NCBI RefSeq assembly: GCF_902806265.1
Contig: NZ_CADCVZ010000022.1
Coordinates: 1-64,000, forward strand
DNA from: an uncultured Sphingomonas sp.
GTDB lineage: Bacteria > Pseudomonadota > Alphaproteobacteria > Sphingomonadales > Sphingomonadaceae
Direction of reading: 5' to 3'
DNA length: 64,000 nt
This document shows, piece after piece, positions 47,715-56,481 of the stretch. The notes under the pieces are model-generated. The model was not told the DNA's origin and made no database searches. It saw only the letters and a list, made by a program, of their open reading frames with translations. The stretch's first letter is position 1; each line of letters opens with the position of its first letter. A program made the translations under genes and the position numbers.

Positions 47715-47793
47715 TCGAACCTCCTCATCGTTCTGAGCGCTAGCATCTTACGCCTTTTCCCATGCGATTGCGCGTTCTTTCCGCGGCAACCGG

Positions 47794-48888
<1,095 letters not shown>

Positions 48889-48952
48889 GTTGTTTCATGC
48901 GGGCAAGCGCAGGTGAGCGCAGCGCACGCGCTCTTCCGGTATAAACGGCTGA

Positions 48953-48969
48953 TTGGCACGTGTCCTGCA
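48953..48969 (+). promoter_or_regulatory. sigma-54 promoter of pspABC
   Basis: TTGGCACG-TGTC-CTGCA matches the sigma-54 consensus (TGGCACG N4 TTGCW): GG at 48955-48956 and GC at 48967-48968 are exactly ten bases apart. It lies 47 bases before the pspA ATG and downstream of the divergent pspF start, as in other psp loci. Upstream activator sites for PspF should be in 48889-48950. Confidence 0.85.
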
Positions 48970-49015
48970 TTGTAAGCGGCAGACAGGGCCCGATAACGGT
49001 TCATGAGGTACAGGA

Positions 49016-49684
49016 ATGAGCATTTTTTCCCGAACCCGGGATATCATGGCAGCGAATTTCACCGAGCTGCTGGACCGGTCGGAAGACCCCAGCCGGATGA
49101 TCCGCATGATCATTCTGGAGATGGAAGAAACGCTGGTGGAAACGCGGGCGACCGCCGCCCGCTCGATCGCCGACGCCAAGGAAATGCGCCGGGCCATGGT
49201 CCGGCTGGAGGGCATCACCGACAGCTGGACCGAAAAGGCCGAGCTGGCGCTGAGCAAGCGGCGGGAAGACCTCGCCAAGGCCGCGCTGGTTGAGCGGCAA
49301 AAGGCATCGGACATGGCCAAAGGGCTGGAAGCCGAGATCGCGGTCGTGGAGACTACGCTCAAGGGCTATGAGGCGGACATCGCCAAGCTGCAGGGCAAGC
49401 TGCGCGAGGCGCGCGCCCGGCAGAACGCCATCGCCACCCGGATCGAGAGCGCCGTCACCCGCGCCAAGGCCCGCGAGCTGCTGAACGGCAGCCGCACGGA
49501 CGATGCCTTCTCGAAGTTCGAGCTGCTGGAGCGCCGCGCCGACTTCGCCGAGGGCCGCGCCGATGCGCTGGGCATGACCGGGCCCAAGAGCCTGGAGGAG
49601 GAGATCGCCGAGCTGAAGTCCGAGGAAGCGGTCGACGCCGAACTCGAAGCACTCAAGGCGAAGCTCGCCGCAAGGGGGAAGTAA
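49016..49684 (+). CDS. pspA: phage shock protein A
   Basis: A 222-residue coiled-coil protein of the PspA/IM30 (ESCRT-III-like) family. The N-terminal amphipathic helix (SIFSRTRDIMAANF) binds membranes, the EDPSRMIRMIILEMEETL block is the family signature, and almost all the rest is helical. It stabilises stressed inner membrane and inhibits PspF. Start ATG has AGGTACAGGA before it. First gene of a run of five psp-type genes. Confidence 0.96.
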   Translation: MSIFSRTRDIMAANFTELLDRSEDPSRMIRMIILEMEETLVETRATAARSIADAKEMRRAMVRLEGITDSWTEKAELALSKRREDLAKAALVERQKASDMAKGLEAEIAVVETTLKGYEADIAKLQGKLREARARQNAIATRIESAVTRAKARELLNGSRTDDAFSKFELLERRADFAEGRADALGMTGPKSLEEEIAELKSEEAVDAELEALKAKLAARGK

Positions 49685-49687
49685 GTC

Positions 49688-50020
49688 ATGGAAGAAGAAT
49701 TCATGGGGATGATGATCGGCGCACTTGCCATCATCACCCTGTTCATCGGCCTGCCTTGGCTGATCATGCACTACGTCACCCGGTGGAAAACCGCCGCCAC
49801 CCTGACCGGCTCCGACGAGAAACTGCTAGATGAGCTGCACGACCTGGCCCGCCGTCTCGACGACCGGCTGTGCTCGATCGAGCGGATCATGACCGCGGAG
49901 AACCCGAACTGGCGGCAGCAATGCCTGCCGGAGAACCCGCGGCTGGAGACTTCCACGGCCGACCTCGACGAGGAACTCGCCCGTTTTTCCTCGCGCACCC
50001 GCGACCGGGAGTATCGCTGA
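49688..50020 (+). CDS. pspB: envelope stress membrane protein PspB
   Basis: A 110-residue protein: one N-terminal membrane segment (about residues 9-28, MIGALAIITLFIGLPWLIMHY), then a heptad-rich helix (EKLLDELHDLARRLDDRLCSIERIM) and a hydrophilic tail, longer than the 74 residues of E. coli. PspB with PspC senses envelope stress and frees PspF from PspA. It begins three bases after pspA and shares one base with pspC (TGATG). Confidence 0.93.
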   Translation: MEEEFMGMMIGALAIITLFIGLPWLIMHYVTRWKTAATLTGSDEKLLDELHDLARRLDDRLCSIERIMTAENPNWRQQCLPENPRLETSTADLDEELARFSSRTRDREYR

Positions 50021-50409
50021 TGGCCACGCAACCACCCAGCCGCACCCGCTTCTACAAGGACCGCCGCCACGGCAAGGTCATGGGCGTATGCGCCGGCATC
50101 GCCGACTACACCGGTTTCGATGTCACCCTGGTACGGATCCTGCTGATCCTCGGCATCTTCATGGGCGGTGGGGCGCTGATCCCTGTGTACTTCCTCACCG
50201 GCTGGATCGCGCAGGAGAAGCCGCGCGAACTTCGTAGCGAAGACCCGGAGGAGCGGCGTTTCTGGCAGGGCGTGCGTCAGTCGCCGACCCGCACCGCCCG
50301 CGACATCCGCGCCCGCCTTCGCGCAATCGACCGCCGCGTGGCTGACGTCGAAAGCTATGTGCTGACCAACAATCGCAGCCTCGACCGCGAGATCGAACAG
50401 CTTCGATAA
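50020..50409 (+). CDS. pspC: envelope stress membrane protein PspC
   Basis: A 129-residue protein. The PspC domain (about 10-70) is clear: YKDRRHGKVMGVCAGIADYTGF, then the membrane segment VRILLILGIFMGGGALIPVYFL and GWIAQEKP. The C-terminal cytoplasmic part is helical and ends in a coiled-coil-like SLDREIEQLR. ATG shares its A with the pspB TGA. Works with PspB. Confidence 0.93.
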   Translation: MATQPPSRTRFYKDRRHGKVMGVCAGIADYTGFDVTLVRILLILGIFMGGGALIPVYFLTGWIAQEKPRELRSEDPEERRFWQGVRQSPTRTARDIRARLRAIDRRVADVESYVLTNNRSLDREIEQLR

Positions 50410-50431
50410 TAAGACGATTGGGAGAAGGTTG

Positions 50432-50722
50432 ATGGAAAACCCGTGGTTCGTACTTGCCTTTTTCATGATCGTGGTCGGTCTGCCGGTGATCGCAGGCGTC
50501 CTTGCCGACATCTACAAACGGCAACTAAGGTTCAGGGAACGGGAGATGGAGCTCATCGGCTCGCAAACTGCGGAAAAGGCTGCGCAATATGCTTCGCGCA
50601 CCGCCGAGCTCGAACAGCGGGTCCGAGTGCTTGAGCAGATCGTCACGGACGGTGGCATGCAGACCGCGGCGCAGATCGAGGCCCTGCGCGATCGGCCGAG
50701 CCTCGGCGAGAGGACCAACTGA
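50432..50722 (+). CDS. PspB-like small membrane protein (1)
   Basis: A 96-residue protein with one membrane segment (about residues 5-24, FVLAFFMIVVGLPVIAGVLA) and a following coiled coil (MELIGSQTAEKAAQ, RTAELEQRVRVLEQIVTDGG). GGAGAAGG lies 5 bases before the ATG at 50432. The layout, one helix in the membrane plus a coiled coil ending in VRVLEQI, resembles PspB and the next gene. It sits in the psp operon and is probably an accessory stress component. Not a named family as far as I can tell. Confidence 0.75.
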   Translation: MENPWFVLAFFMIVVGLPVIAGVLADIYKRQLRFREREMELIGSQTAEKAAQYASRTAELEQRVRVLEQIVTDGGMQTAAQIEALRDRPSLGERTN

Positions 50723-50976
50723 TGACCGGTGGACAGATGATGGTGGTGCTGATCGTCGCGGTCGTCATGATCGCTTCGATCATCAAGTCCAGGCATGGGG
50801 GCGGGCACGAGCGCCGCTCCTCCGGCCTGCCGGTCACCGCTGATCGTGGCGAAACCGAACGCCTGCGGGAAGAGGTCAAGCTCCTCAAGGAGCGGCTCCA
50901 GGTGCTCGAGCGGATCACGGTGGAAAAGGAGAACAGCCTGGCGCGCGAGATCGAGGAGCTGCGCGAGCGGCCGTGA
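50722..50976 (+). CDS. PspB-like small membrane protein (2)
   Basis: An 84-residue protein: short N-terminal membrane segment (GQMMVVLIVAVVMIASII, residues 4-21), a charged linker, and a coiled coil (RLREEVKLLKERLQVLERIT and EKENSLAREIEELRER). The ERLQVLERI part is close to the equivalent segment of PspB. ATG shares its A with the TGA of the previous gene. Likely arose by duplication of a PspB-like gene. Function inferred only from position. Confidence 0.75.
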   Translation: MTGGQMMVVLIVAVVMIASIIKSRHGGGHERRSSGLPVTADRGETERLREEVKLLKERLQVLERITVEKENSLAREIEELRERP

Positions 50977-51033
50977 GCGACCTCCGGGGGGCACGGGGCT
51001 GACGCCGAGGCGCGCCCACACTATCTCCCTGCC

Positions 51034-51447
51034 ATGACCATGCTCCGCAATCTTTCCTCGATACTGGACGATTATCAGTTGCTTGAGGGTGAAGAGCGTT
51101 ACCGCCTGCTGATCGACCTTGGCCGTACGCTGGAGCCGATGCCTGAGCCGCTGAAGACGGACGCTACCAAGGTCCGCGGCTGTTCCGCCTCGGTGTGGCT
51201 TTACCCGACGCCGCAGGAGGACGGCCGGCTGCACTTCCTCGCCGACAGCAACGCCGCCATCACCAAGGGGATCGTGGCACTGGTATTGAGCGCGGTGCAG
51301 GACCGCACGCCACAGGATATTCTAGGCACAAACATCACGGACGCGTTGGAGCCCTTCGACCTGTCGCGCCAGCTGTCCTCCAACCGGACGCAGGGCATTC
51401 CCAACATGATCAACCTCATTCGCGAGACGGCCGAGCGGCTGGCGTGA
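51034..51447 (+). CDS. sufE: cysteine desulfuration protein SufE
   Basis: A 137-residue sulfur-transfer protein that takes persulfide from SufS to the Fe-S scaffold. The active cysteine is C50 in KVRGCSASVW; the LLEGEERYRLLIDLGR and TPQDILG segments are family-typical. Start is ATG 51034 (a second ATG lies two codons on). Overlaps the thioesterase start by GTGA. Other suf genes are not in this window. Confidence 0.93.
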   Translation: MTMLRNLSSILDDYQLLEGEERYRLLIDLGRTLEPMPEPLKTDATKVRGCSASVWLYPTPQEDGRLHFLADSNAAITKGIVALVLSAVQDRTPQDILGTNITDALEPFDLSRQLSSNRTQGIPNMINLIRETAERLA

Positions 51448-51875
51448 GCGACGGCTTCGATCCCGAGCGTTTCTTTCAGCTCGCCCGCAGCGTCGGCCAC
51501 GGCCGCGCACTCGGTCTCGAGTATCAGGCTAGCGGCGTCGATTGGGTGGAGCTGGCGCTCCCCTGGCGCTCGGAACTGGTCAGCCTGCCTGAGACCGGCA
51601 TTATGGCCACGGGCGCCATCGTCAGCCTAGTCGATACCTGCTCGGGAACTGCCGTCTGGACCCGGCTGGGCGGCTTCAAGCCGATTGTGACGCTTGACCT
51701 CCGGCTGGACTATCTGCGGCCGGCCGTGGCGGGCGAGACGGTGATCGCCCGCTGCGAGTGCTACAAGCTCACCCGCAAGGTGGCCTTTGTGCGGGGCGTG
51801 GCGCATGGCGGCGATGAAGCGCGGGCAGTCGCGCACAGCGTGGCTACCTTCATGATCACCGACCCGGCGGGCTGA
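51444..51875 (+). CDS. PaaI-family hotdog thioesterase
   Basis: A 143-residue hotdog-fold acyl-CoA thioesterase. The central helix with the catalytic acid is in GIMATGAIVSLVDTCSGTAVWT, and LDLRLDYLRPAVAGETVIARCEC is the usual next strand block. Substrate unknown (phenylacetyl-CoA or other acyl-CoAs). Starts with GTG in the sufE stop codon, so the two are coupled. Its last 20 bases overlap the J-domain gene on the other strand. Confidence 0.88.
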   Translation: MSDGFDPERFFQLARSVGHGRALGLEYQASGVDWVELALPWRSELVSLPETGIMATGAIVSLVDTCSGTAVWTRLGGFKPIVTLDLRLDYLRPAVAGETVIARCECYKLTRKVAFVRGVAHGGDEARAVAHSVATFMITDPAG

Positions 51876-52410
51876 CGCACTCGGCCTCGCGGCGCTCTTC
51901 GGCCTTGCGCAGCACCTCGTAGGCGGCCTGCACCTTTTGAAAAGTCGCAGCGGCGTCCTTGTCCCCGGGCCTGAGGTCCGGGTGGTTCTCCTTGGCGAGC
52001 CGCCGGTGCGCGGCCTTTACGTCCGCGAAGCTGGCATCGCCCTCAAGGTCGAGCACCTCCAGCGCACGCATCTCGTCACGGCTTCGGCTACCGTCGCCCG
52101 GACCGCCCCAGCTCCAATGGGCGGAGCGGCGGAAGCCGTCGGTGCCAGCGCTCTCCGACTGTTCCCGCTCCGCTGCAGCTTCCGCGTCCAAGCCCTCGAA
52201 GTAGTTCCAGTTTTTGTTGTACTCGGCCGCGTGCCCCTCGCAGAAGTACCAGCGATCGCGGCTGTTTGGTGCCTTGGGGGCGGGCCGGTCACCAGGCAGG
52301 GTGCAGCCTTCGCGGTCGCACAGCCGGACCTGCGCGGCATCGCGCGCCGACTTGCCGTACGCCCGCCAGCGCGGAAAGCCCCAATCGTCCGATCGTCCCT
52401 GCCTAGCCAT
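51856..52410 (-). CDS. J-domain protein with N-terminal zinc-finger-like segment
   Basis: A 184-residue protein. The C-terminal 60 residues are a J domain with the HPD motif (AKENHPDLRPGDKD), which stimulates a DnaK ATPase. The N-terminal part carries paired Cys and His (LCDREGCTLPG and WYFCEGHAAEYNK) that could bind a metal. No Gly/Phe or substrate domain of DnaJ is present, so it is a specialised co-chaperone. Start ATG 52410; it lies next to rnpB on the same strand. Confidence 0.87.
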   Translation of the reverse strand: MARQGRSDDWGFPRWRAYGKSARDAAQVRLCDREGCTLPGDRPAPKAPNSRDRWYFCEGHAAEYNKNWNYFEGLDAEAAAEREQSESAGTDGFRRSAHWSWGGPGDGSRSRDEMRALEVLDLEGDASFADVKAAHRRLAKENHPDLRPGDKDAAATFQKVQAAYEVLRKAEERREAECVSPPGR

Positions 52411-52449
52411 TAAGCGCCATGTAGACACTGGTGGGCAGGAGTGAAATGC

Positions 52450-52840
52450 CAGGGGACCTATAAGCCGGGTTCTGTCCATCCACCTGCGCCAAAGGCTTCG
52501 GCGGACTGGGCGACCATTCCTCTAGGCCCGTCCTTGCAGACGGGCTCAAGCGACCAACCCGGGCGGCGAGCCGAAACAAGGCTCATGTGCCGCCCCTATT
52601 CGGTCTTGCACCCGGTGGGGTTTACCGTGCCGCACCTGTTGCCAGGCGCGCGGTGCGCTCTTGCCGCACCCGTTCGCCCTTACCCAGCCGAGGCCAGGCG
52701 GTGTATTTTCTGTGGCACTGTCCCTGATCCGCCGACGCCAAGGCTTCGGCGAACCGCCGGGCGTTACCCGGCACCGTTGTTCCGTGGAGCCCGGACTTTC
52801 CTCGTTGAGCCGAAGCCCACCGCGGCCGCCCGGTCCCCTG
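52450..52840 (-). ncRNA. rnpB: RNase P RNA (type A)
   Basis: The catalytic RNA that trims tRNA 5' ends. Read on the minus strand, the 5' region has the diagnostic GAGGAAAGTCCGGGCTCCAC and GGTGCCGGGTAACGCCCGG, and the 3' region ends with ACAGAACCCGGCTTATAGGT. The ends CAGGGGACC and GGTCCCCTG pair as helix P1, which fixes the limits. About 391 bases. Apparent open frames across it are not genes. Confidence 0.96.
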
Positions 52841-52872
52841 ACATGAATAGCATTACCGAGAAAAACTGCTCA

Positions 52873-52946
52873 CGTCATCCCGGCCAGCCCGGATATTCAA
52901 TCACTTGCCACCCTTCGCGTCTGGGCTCCCGGCCTGCGCCGGGACG
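52873..52946. repeat. REP-like inverted repeat between rnpB and amidase
   Basis: CGTCATCCCGGCC at the left and its near-complement ending CGCCGGGACGAG at the right enclose about 45 bases. Related in style to the repeat at 36421-36506. It lies in the 117-base gap just upstream of rnpB and may end amidase transcription. Confidence 0.55.
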
Positions 52947-52957
52947 AGGAAGGACGC

Positions 52958-53665
52958 TCACATCTCACCCATCGGCCGGGGCAGCAAAAGGGCTAACAGC
53001 TTCGCCCGGCATTCGCCGTCGATGATTCCGTCGATCCGGTTCGGCCGAAACCGCCGCTGAAAGGCGATCACCGCCTTCACTTGGTCGATCACGTCGTAGC
53101 CGAACCGTTCTAATGCCAACAGGAACGCCGCATCGGACCAATAAGGGTCGATCAGGCCGCGCGTCGGGCTTGGCAACGCGAGCCGCCGCTTGGCCAGTGC
53201 CTCCCACGGGAACAACTCGCCCGGGTCTTCCTTCCGCGCCGGAGCGATATCGGAGTGCGCAACCACGTTGCCGCGCCCGATCCCGTGCCGATCCTTGATG
53301 TCGGCCACTAGCGGGATCAGGGCCGCGATCTGCTCGTCGGGGAAGTCGCGATAGCCGAACTCGTGGCCCGGGTTGACGATCTCGATCCCGATTGAGGCAG
53401 AGTTCACGTCGCGGACACCCCGCCAGTAGCTCTTACCGGCATGCCAGGCGCGGCGCTCCTCCTCGACCAGTCGGTAAACCGTTCCATCCTCGTCGACGCA
53501 ATAATGGCAGCTCACCTTAGCCTCGTGCGAGGTCAGCCGGCCAAGCGCGCCTTCGGAATCGGGCATGCCGGTATAATGGAGCACCAGCATGGTGATCGGC
53601 AGCTTGCGCTCATCATGATTTGGTGAGGGACGATCGACGAACTCCACGGCTCGCTGAAAGGGCAC
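52958..53665 (-). CDS. N-acetylmuramoyl-L-alanine amidase (Amidase_2 fold)
   Basis: A 235-residue zinc amidase of the AmpD/AmiD type. Zinc ligands are H30 (VLHYTG), the His of VVAHSDIAP and the Asp of KEDPGELFPW; the Glu in SIGIEIVN is also typical. The C-terminal 60 residues look like a peptidoglycan-binding domain (VIAFQRRFRPNRIDGIIDGE). It starts with GTG and has no signal peptide, so it probably acts on anhydro-muropeptides in the cytoplasm. It lies 24 bases after cheR on the same strand. Confidence 0.9.
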   Translation of the reverse strand: MPFQRAVEFVDRPSPNHDERKLPITMLVLHYTGMPDSEGALGRLTSHEAKVSCHYCVDEDGTVYRLVEEERRAWHAGKSYWRGVRDVNSASIGIEIVNPGHEFGYRDFPDEQIAALIPLVADIKDRHGIGRGNVVAHSDIAPARKEDPGELFPWEALAKRRLALPSPTRGLIDPYWSDAAFLLALERFGYDVIDQVKAVIAFQRRFRPNRIDGIIDGECRAKLLALLLPRPMGEM

Positions 53666-53689
53666 GAGCGAGCGTTCGCGGTCAAGCCC

Positions 53690-54538
53690 TCACGCGACGC
53701 GACGCTCCGCGGAGCCCGCGCTGCCGTCCAGCACGTAAAGGCCGCGATTCTCCTTGTCGGCGATCAGCTTCTTGGTCTGCCCGATAACCGTCTCGCCAGC
53801 GCCCAGCATCAGCCAGCCGTCCGGAGTCATGGCCGAGGCCAGCCGTTCGAACGCCCGCTCGCGAGTTTCGGTATCGAGGTAGAGCAGCACGTTGCGGCAC
53901 AGCACGATGTCGAACCCGCCGGGGTGCGGCGGCGGTTCGAGTAGGTTATGAACCTGGAAGCGCACCGGCTTGCGTAAGCCCTCCACCGCTCTCCAGCCAC
54001 CCGGTGCTTCCTCGAACCACTTGATCATCTGCGCAATGCCGAGTCCGCGCTGCACTTCGAATTGGGTGTAGGTGCCCGACCTCGCCCGCTGCACCACCGC
54101 GTCCGACACGTCCGTGCCGAGGATATCGACCGTCCAGCCCTGCCATTTCAGCGGCTCTTCGGCAAACAGCATGGCCAGCGAGTAAGCCTCCTGCCCGGTC
54201 GAGCAGCCGGCCGACCAGATACGCAGCCGCTTGGTGGATGCACGGCGTTTGGCAAGCTCCGGCAAAGCCGAGCGGGCCAGCGTGTCGAAGGGGGAGCGAT
54301 CGCGAAAGAAATAGGTTTCGTTGTTCAACAGGGCCTCCACTACGCGGCCGGCGAGGCTGGGCTCCTTGCCCATGACGAGAATGGTGATGAGCTCATCGAT
54401 GCTGGCTATGCCCCGCTCACGGAGCAGATGGTTAAGCGCAGTCTCCAGGCGCCAGCGCCGGTTCAGCGTCAGCTGCTGGCCCGTGCGCGCCTCCAGCAGG
54501 CCGGCGAGGATGCGGCTCGAACTGTCACTTATCACCAC
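53690..54538 (-). CDS. cheR: chemoreceptor glutamate methyltransferase CheR
   Basis: A 282-residue SAM-dependent enzyme that methylates receptor glutamates. The helical N-domain (about 1-75) and the catalytic domain are seen, with RIWSAGCSTGQEAYSLAML for SAM binding and FDIVLCRNVLLYLD. Its ATG overlaps the end of cheB by 7 bases. Last gene of the che operon and opposes CheB in adaptation. Confidence 0.95.
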   Translation of the reverse strand: MVISDSSSRILAGLLEARTGQQLTLNRRWRLETALNHLLRERGIASIDELITILVMGKEPSLAGRVVEALLNNETYFFRDRSPFDTLARSALPELAKRRASTKRLRIWSAGCSTGQEAYSLAMLFAEEPLKWQGWTVDILGTDVSDAVVQRARSGTYTQFEVQRGLGIAQMIKWFEEAPGGWRAVEGLRKPVRFQVHNLLEPPPHPGGFDIVLCRNVLLYLDTETRERAFERLASAMTPDGWLMLGAGETVIGQTKKLIADKENRGLYVLDGSAGSAERRVA

Positions 54539-55608
54539 TTGATGTCTCCGGCCTTGGACGCAAGTCGCCGAGCAATCTTGTCAGGTGGCAGGACGGCGCA
54601 GGCGAGTCCCGCCTCCGTCACGGCCTTGGGCATTCCCCATACCGCGCAGGTCGCCTCATCCTGGGCAAGGACGGAGCCGCCAGCCGCAACCAGCCGGGCA
54701 GACCCGGCCGCACCATCACGGCCCATGCCGGATAGGATTACGCCTACCCCGGTAGCACCGTAGAATTCCGCCACCGAGTGCAACATCGGGTCGACTGATG
54801 GCAGGCAGCCGCTTGCCGAACGGGTCCGATCCAGCCGCACGGCAGCGCGCCCGCTACGGTTCTCCACGGTCAGGTGGGCATCGCCGGGCGCGATCAGGAT
54901 CACGTCGCCTTGCAGCTGCATGCCATCCTGCGCAACGATCGCCTGGCGCCGAGCCGACGCGCCCAGCTGGCGAGCGAACACCGCCATGAAAGGTGCGGGC
55001 AGGTGCTGGGTGACGAGGATCGGGACGCCGATCGCTTCGGGCATAGCAGCGAACATCTGCCCTAAGGCGTGAATGCCGCCGGTTGAGGACCCGACTGCCA
55101 GGCAGCGCATTGGCTCGGCCGCCATGGCCCGCAGCGGGGTGCTGGTACCCGTCCGACCCGAGCTGCTGCCGGCGGCCATGCCGAGCGTCCGAAGCTTGCC
55201 GAGCAGCACTTCGGAGAAGCGACCATTGAAGCGGCCTATACCGGGCTTCGGCAGCGTGTCCGCCGCGCCCAGGCCAAGCGCCGCCACCGTCGCTTTTGCG
55301 CCCTCTTCGGCCAACGATGAAACCACGATGACCCGCGCTCCCCGCGAGCCGGCCAGGATCATTGGGAGCATCTTGAGGCCACCGGCCCCCGGCATTTCCA
55401 GGTCCAGCAGGATCACGTCGACCGCGACATGCTCGAGAGCATCGAGGGCGTCCTCCGCGGTACCCGCGACGGCCGCCAACTCGAACCCTCCGTCCGCCTC
55501 GACCATGCGCGAGAGAACCGCGCGGGCGACGGTGGAATCGTCGACGATCATCAGCCGGATGGGCCGGGGATGCCTCGCCGCGACCGGTCTGGCGATCGCA
55601 ACAGTCAT
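54532..55608 (-). CDS. cheB: protein-glutamate methylesterase/deamidase CheB
   Basis: A 358-residue enzyme. The receiver domain (about 15-130) has the phosphorylatable D69 in VILLDLEMPG; the esterase domain (about 165-350) has the catalytic Ser in VGSSTGG, the His of LVTQHLPAPF and the Asp in LSGMGRDGAAG. Phosphorylation by CheA would switch on demethylation. It follows cheY by 10 bases. Confidence 0.95.
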   Translation of the reverse strand: MTVAIARPVAARHPRPIRLMIVDDSTVARAVLSRMVEADGGFELAAVAGTAEDALDALEHVAVDVILLDLEMPGAGGLKMLPMILAGSRGARVIVVSSLAEEGAKATVAALGLGAADTLPKPGIGRFNGRFSEVLLGKLRTLGMAAGSSSGRTGTSTPLRAMAAEPMRCLAVGSSTGGIHALGQMFAAMPEAIGVPILVTQHLPAPFMAVFARQLGASARRQAIVAQDGMQLQGDVILIAPGDAHLTVENRSGRAAVRLDRTRSASGCLPSVDPMLHSVAEFYGATGVGVILSGMGRDGAAGSARLVAAGGSVLAQDEATCAVWGMPKAVTEAGLACAVLPPDKIARRLASKAGDIKW

Positions 55609-55618
55609 GCGTCGCCCC

Positions 55619-55984
55619 TCAGGCGACGCCGACGAGCTGAAGCTTGATGTGCAGCGTCTCGCGATCGAACGGCTTCATCACATATTCGTCCGCCCCGGCT
55701 TCAAGCGCCGCGCGGATATGCGCCATGTCGTTCTCAGTTGTGCAGAATACGACTTTGGGCTGATCCGAATGGCCGCGCTGGCGAAGCAGCTTCAGGAACT
55801 CCATCCCGCTCATCACCGGCATGTTCCAGTCGAGCAGCACCACGTCGGGCATGCTGGTCTCGCAATGATCAAGCGCTTCCTTGCCGTCGCTGGCTTCCTC
55901 CACGCTGAACTCCAGCGCTTCCAGGATGTGACGGGCGACCTTTCGGATCACCTTGGAGTCGTCGACGATGAGACAGGTCTTCAT
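55619..55984 (-). CDS. cheY: CheY-type response regulator
   Basis: A 121-residue single receiver domain. D52 in VVLLDWNMPVMSG is the phosphorylation site, with the acidic DD pair at 8-9, Thr in FCTTEN and Lys in VMKPFD. It would carry the signal to the flagellar switch or another target. Start ATG at 55984; a longer frame upstream lacks support. Between cheW and cheB. Confidence 0.94.
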   Translation of the reverse strand: MKTCLIVDDSKVIRKVARHILEALEFSVEEASDGKEALDHCETSMPDVVLLDWNMPVMSGMEFLKLLRQRGHSDQPKVVFCTTENDMAHIRAALEAGADEYVMKPFDRETLHIKLQLVGVA

Positions 55985-56043
55985 GATCTCGAGGTTCCCG
56001 AAACGCTGATAATAAACTGTAGAGGGCAAGTGTAACGAAGAGC

Positions 56044-56481
56044 TTAAGCCGCGCGCGCCTCCACGCCCTCGATCAGCGCGGCGACATCGATCAGCAAAAG
56101 AGGCGTTGCGCCCGTCTCCACGAGACCGAGACTGACCGCTTCCCAGCCGCGGCCCATGGCGGCGCGAAGGGGGGCCGGCTCGGAGCGGGCTTCGACCACG
56201 TCCTCGACACTGTCGACCAGCAGGGCATAATGGTGACCGTCGAGCTCGACCACCGCCGCCTCGTGGATGCCATCGCTGACGTCGGTGGCGCCCAGCTCCA
56301 GCGCCCGCATGCAGTCGATCACCGTCAGCACCCGGCTGCGCAACGCCGACAGGCCGGCCACGTGCGCTGGCGCCCTCGGGACGGGGATCAGGGTATCGAG
56401 CTCGACCACGCTCTCGACCGCGGAGGCCGGCAGTGCGACCTGCTGGCCGCCGATGGTGACCACAAGCAGCAACTGGTTCAT
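56044..56481 (-). CDS. cheW: chemotaxis coupling protein CheW
   Basis: A 145-residue CheW domain that links receptors to CheA. The IGGQQVALPASAVESVVEL strand pattern, PRAPAHVAGLSALRSRVLTVIDC and LVDSVEDVVE are typical. Its ATG overlaps the cheA stop (ATGA 56478-56481), so the amounts are tied together. Confidence 0.93.
   Translation of the reverse strand: MNQLLLVVTIGGQQVALPASAVESVVELDTLIPVPRAPAHVAGLSALRSRVLTVIDCMRALELGATDVSDGIHEAAVVELDGHHYALLVDSVEDVVEARSEPAPLRAAMGRGWEAVSLGLVETGATPLLLIDVAALIEGVEARAA

Noticed and set aside
52441..53025. Long plus-strand open frame of 194 codons
   Set aside because: It lies across the minus-strand RNase P RNA, whose diagnostic sequences and P1 pairing are clear; the frame is a by-product of high GC.
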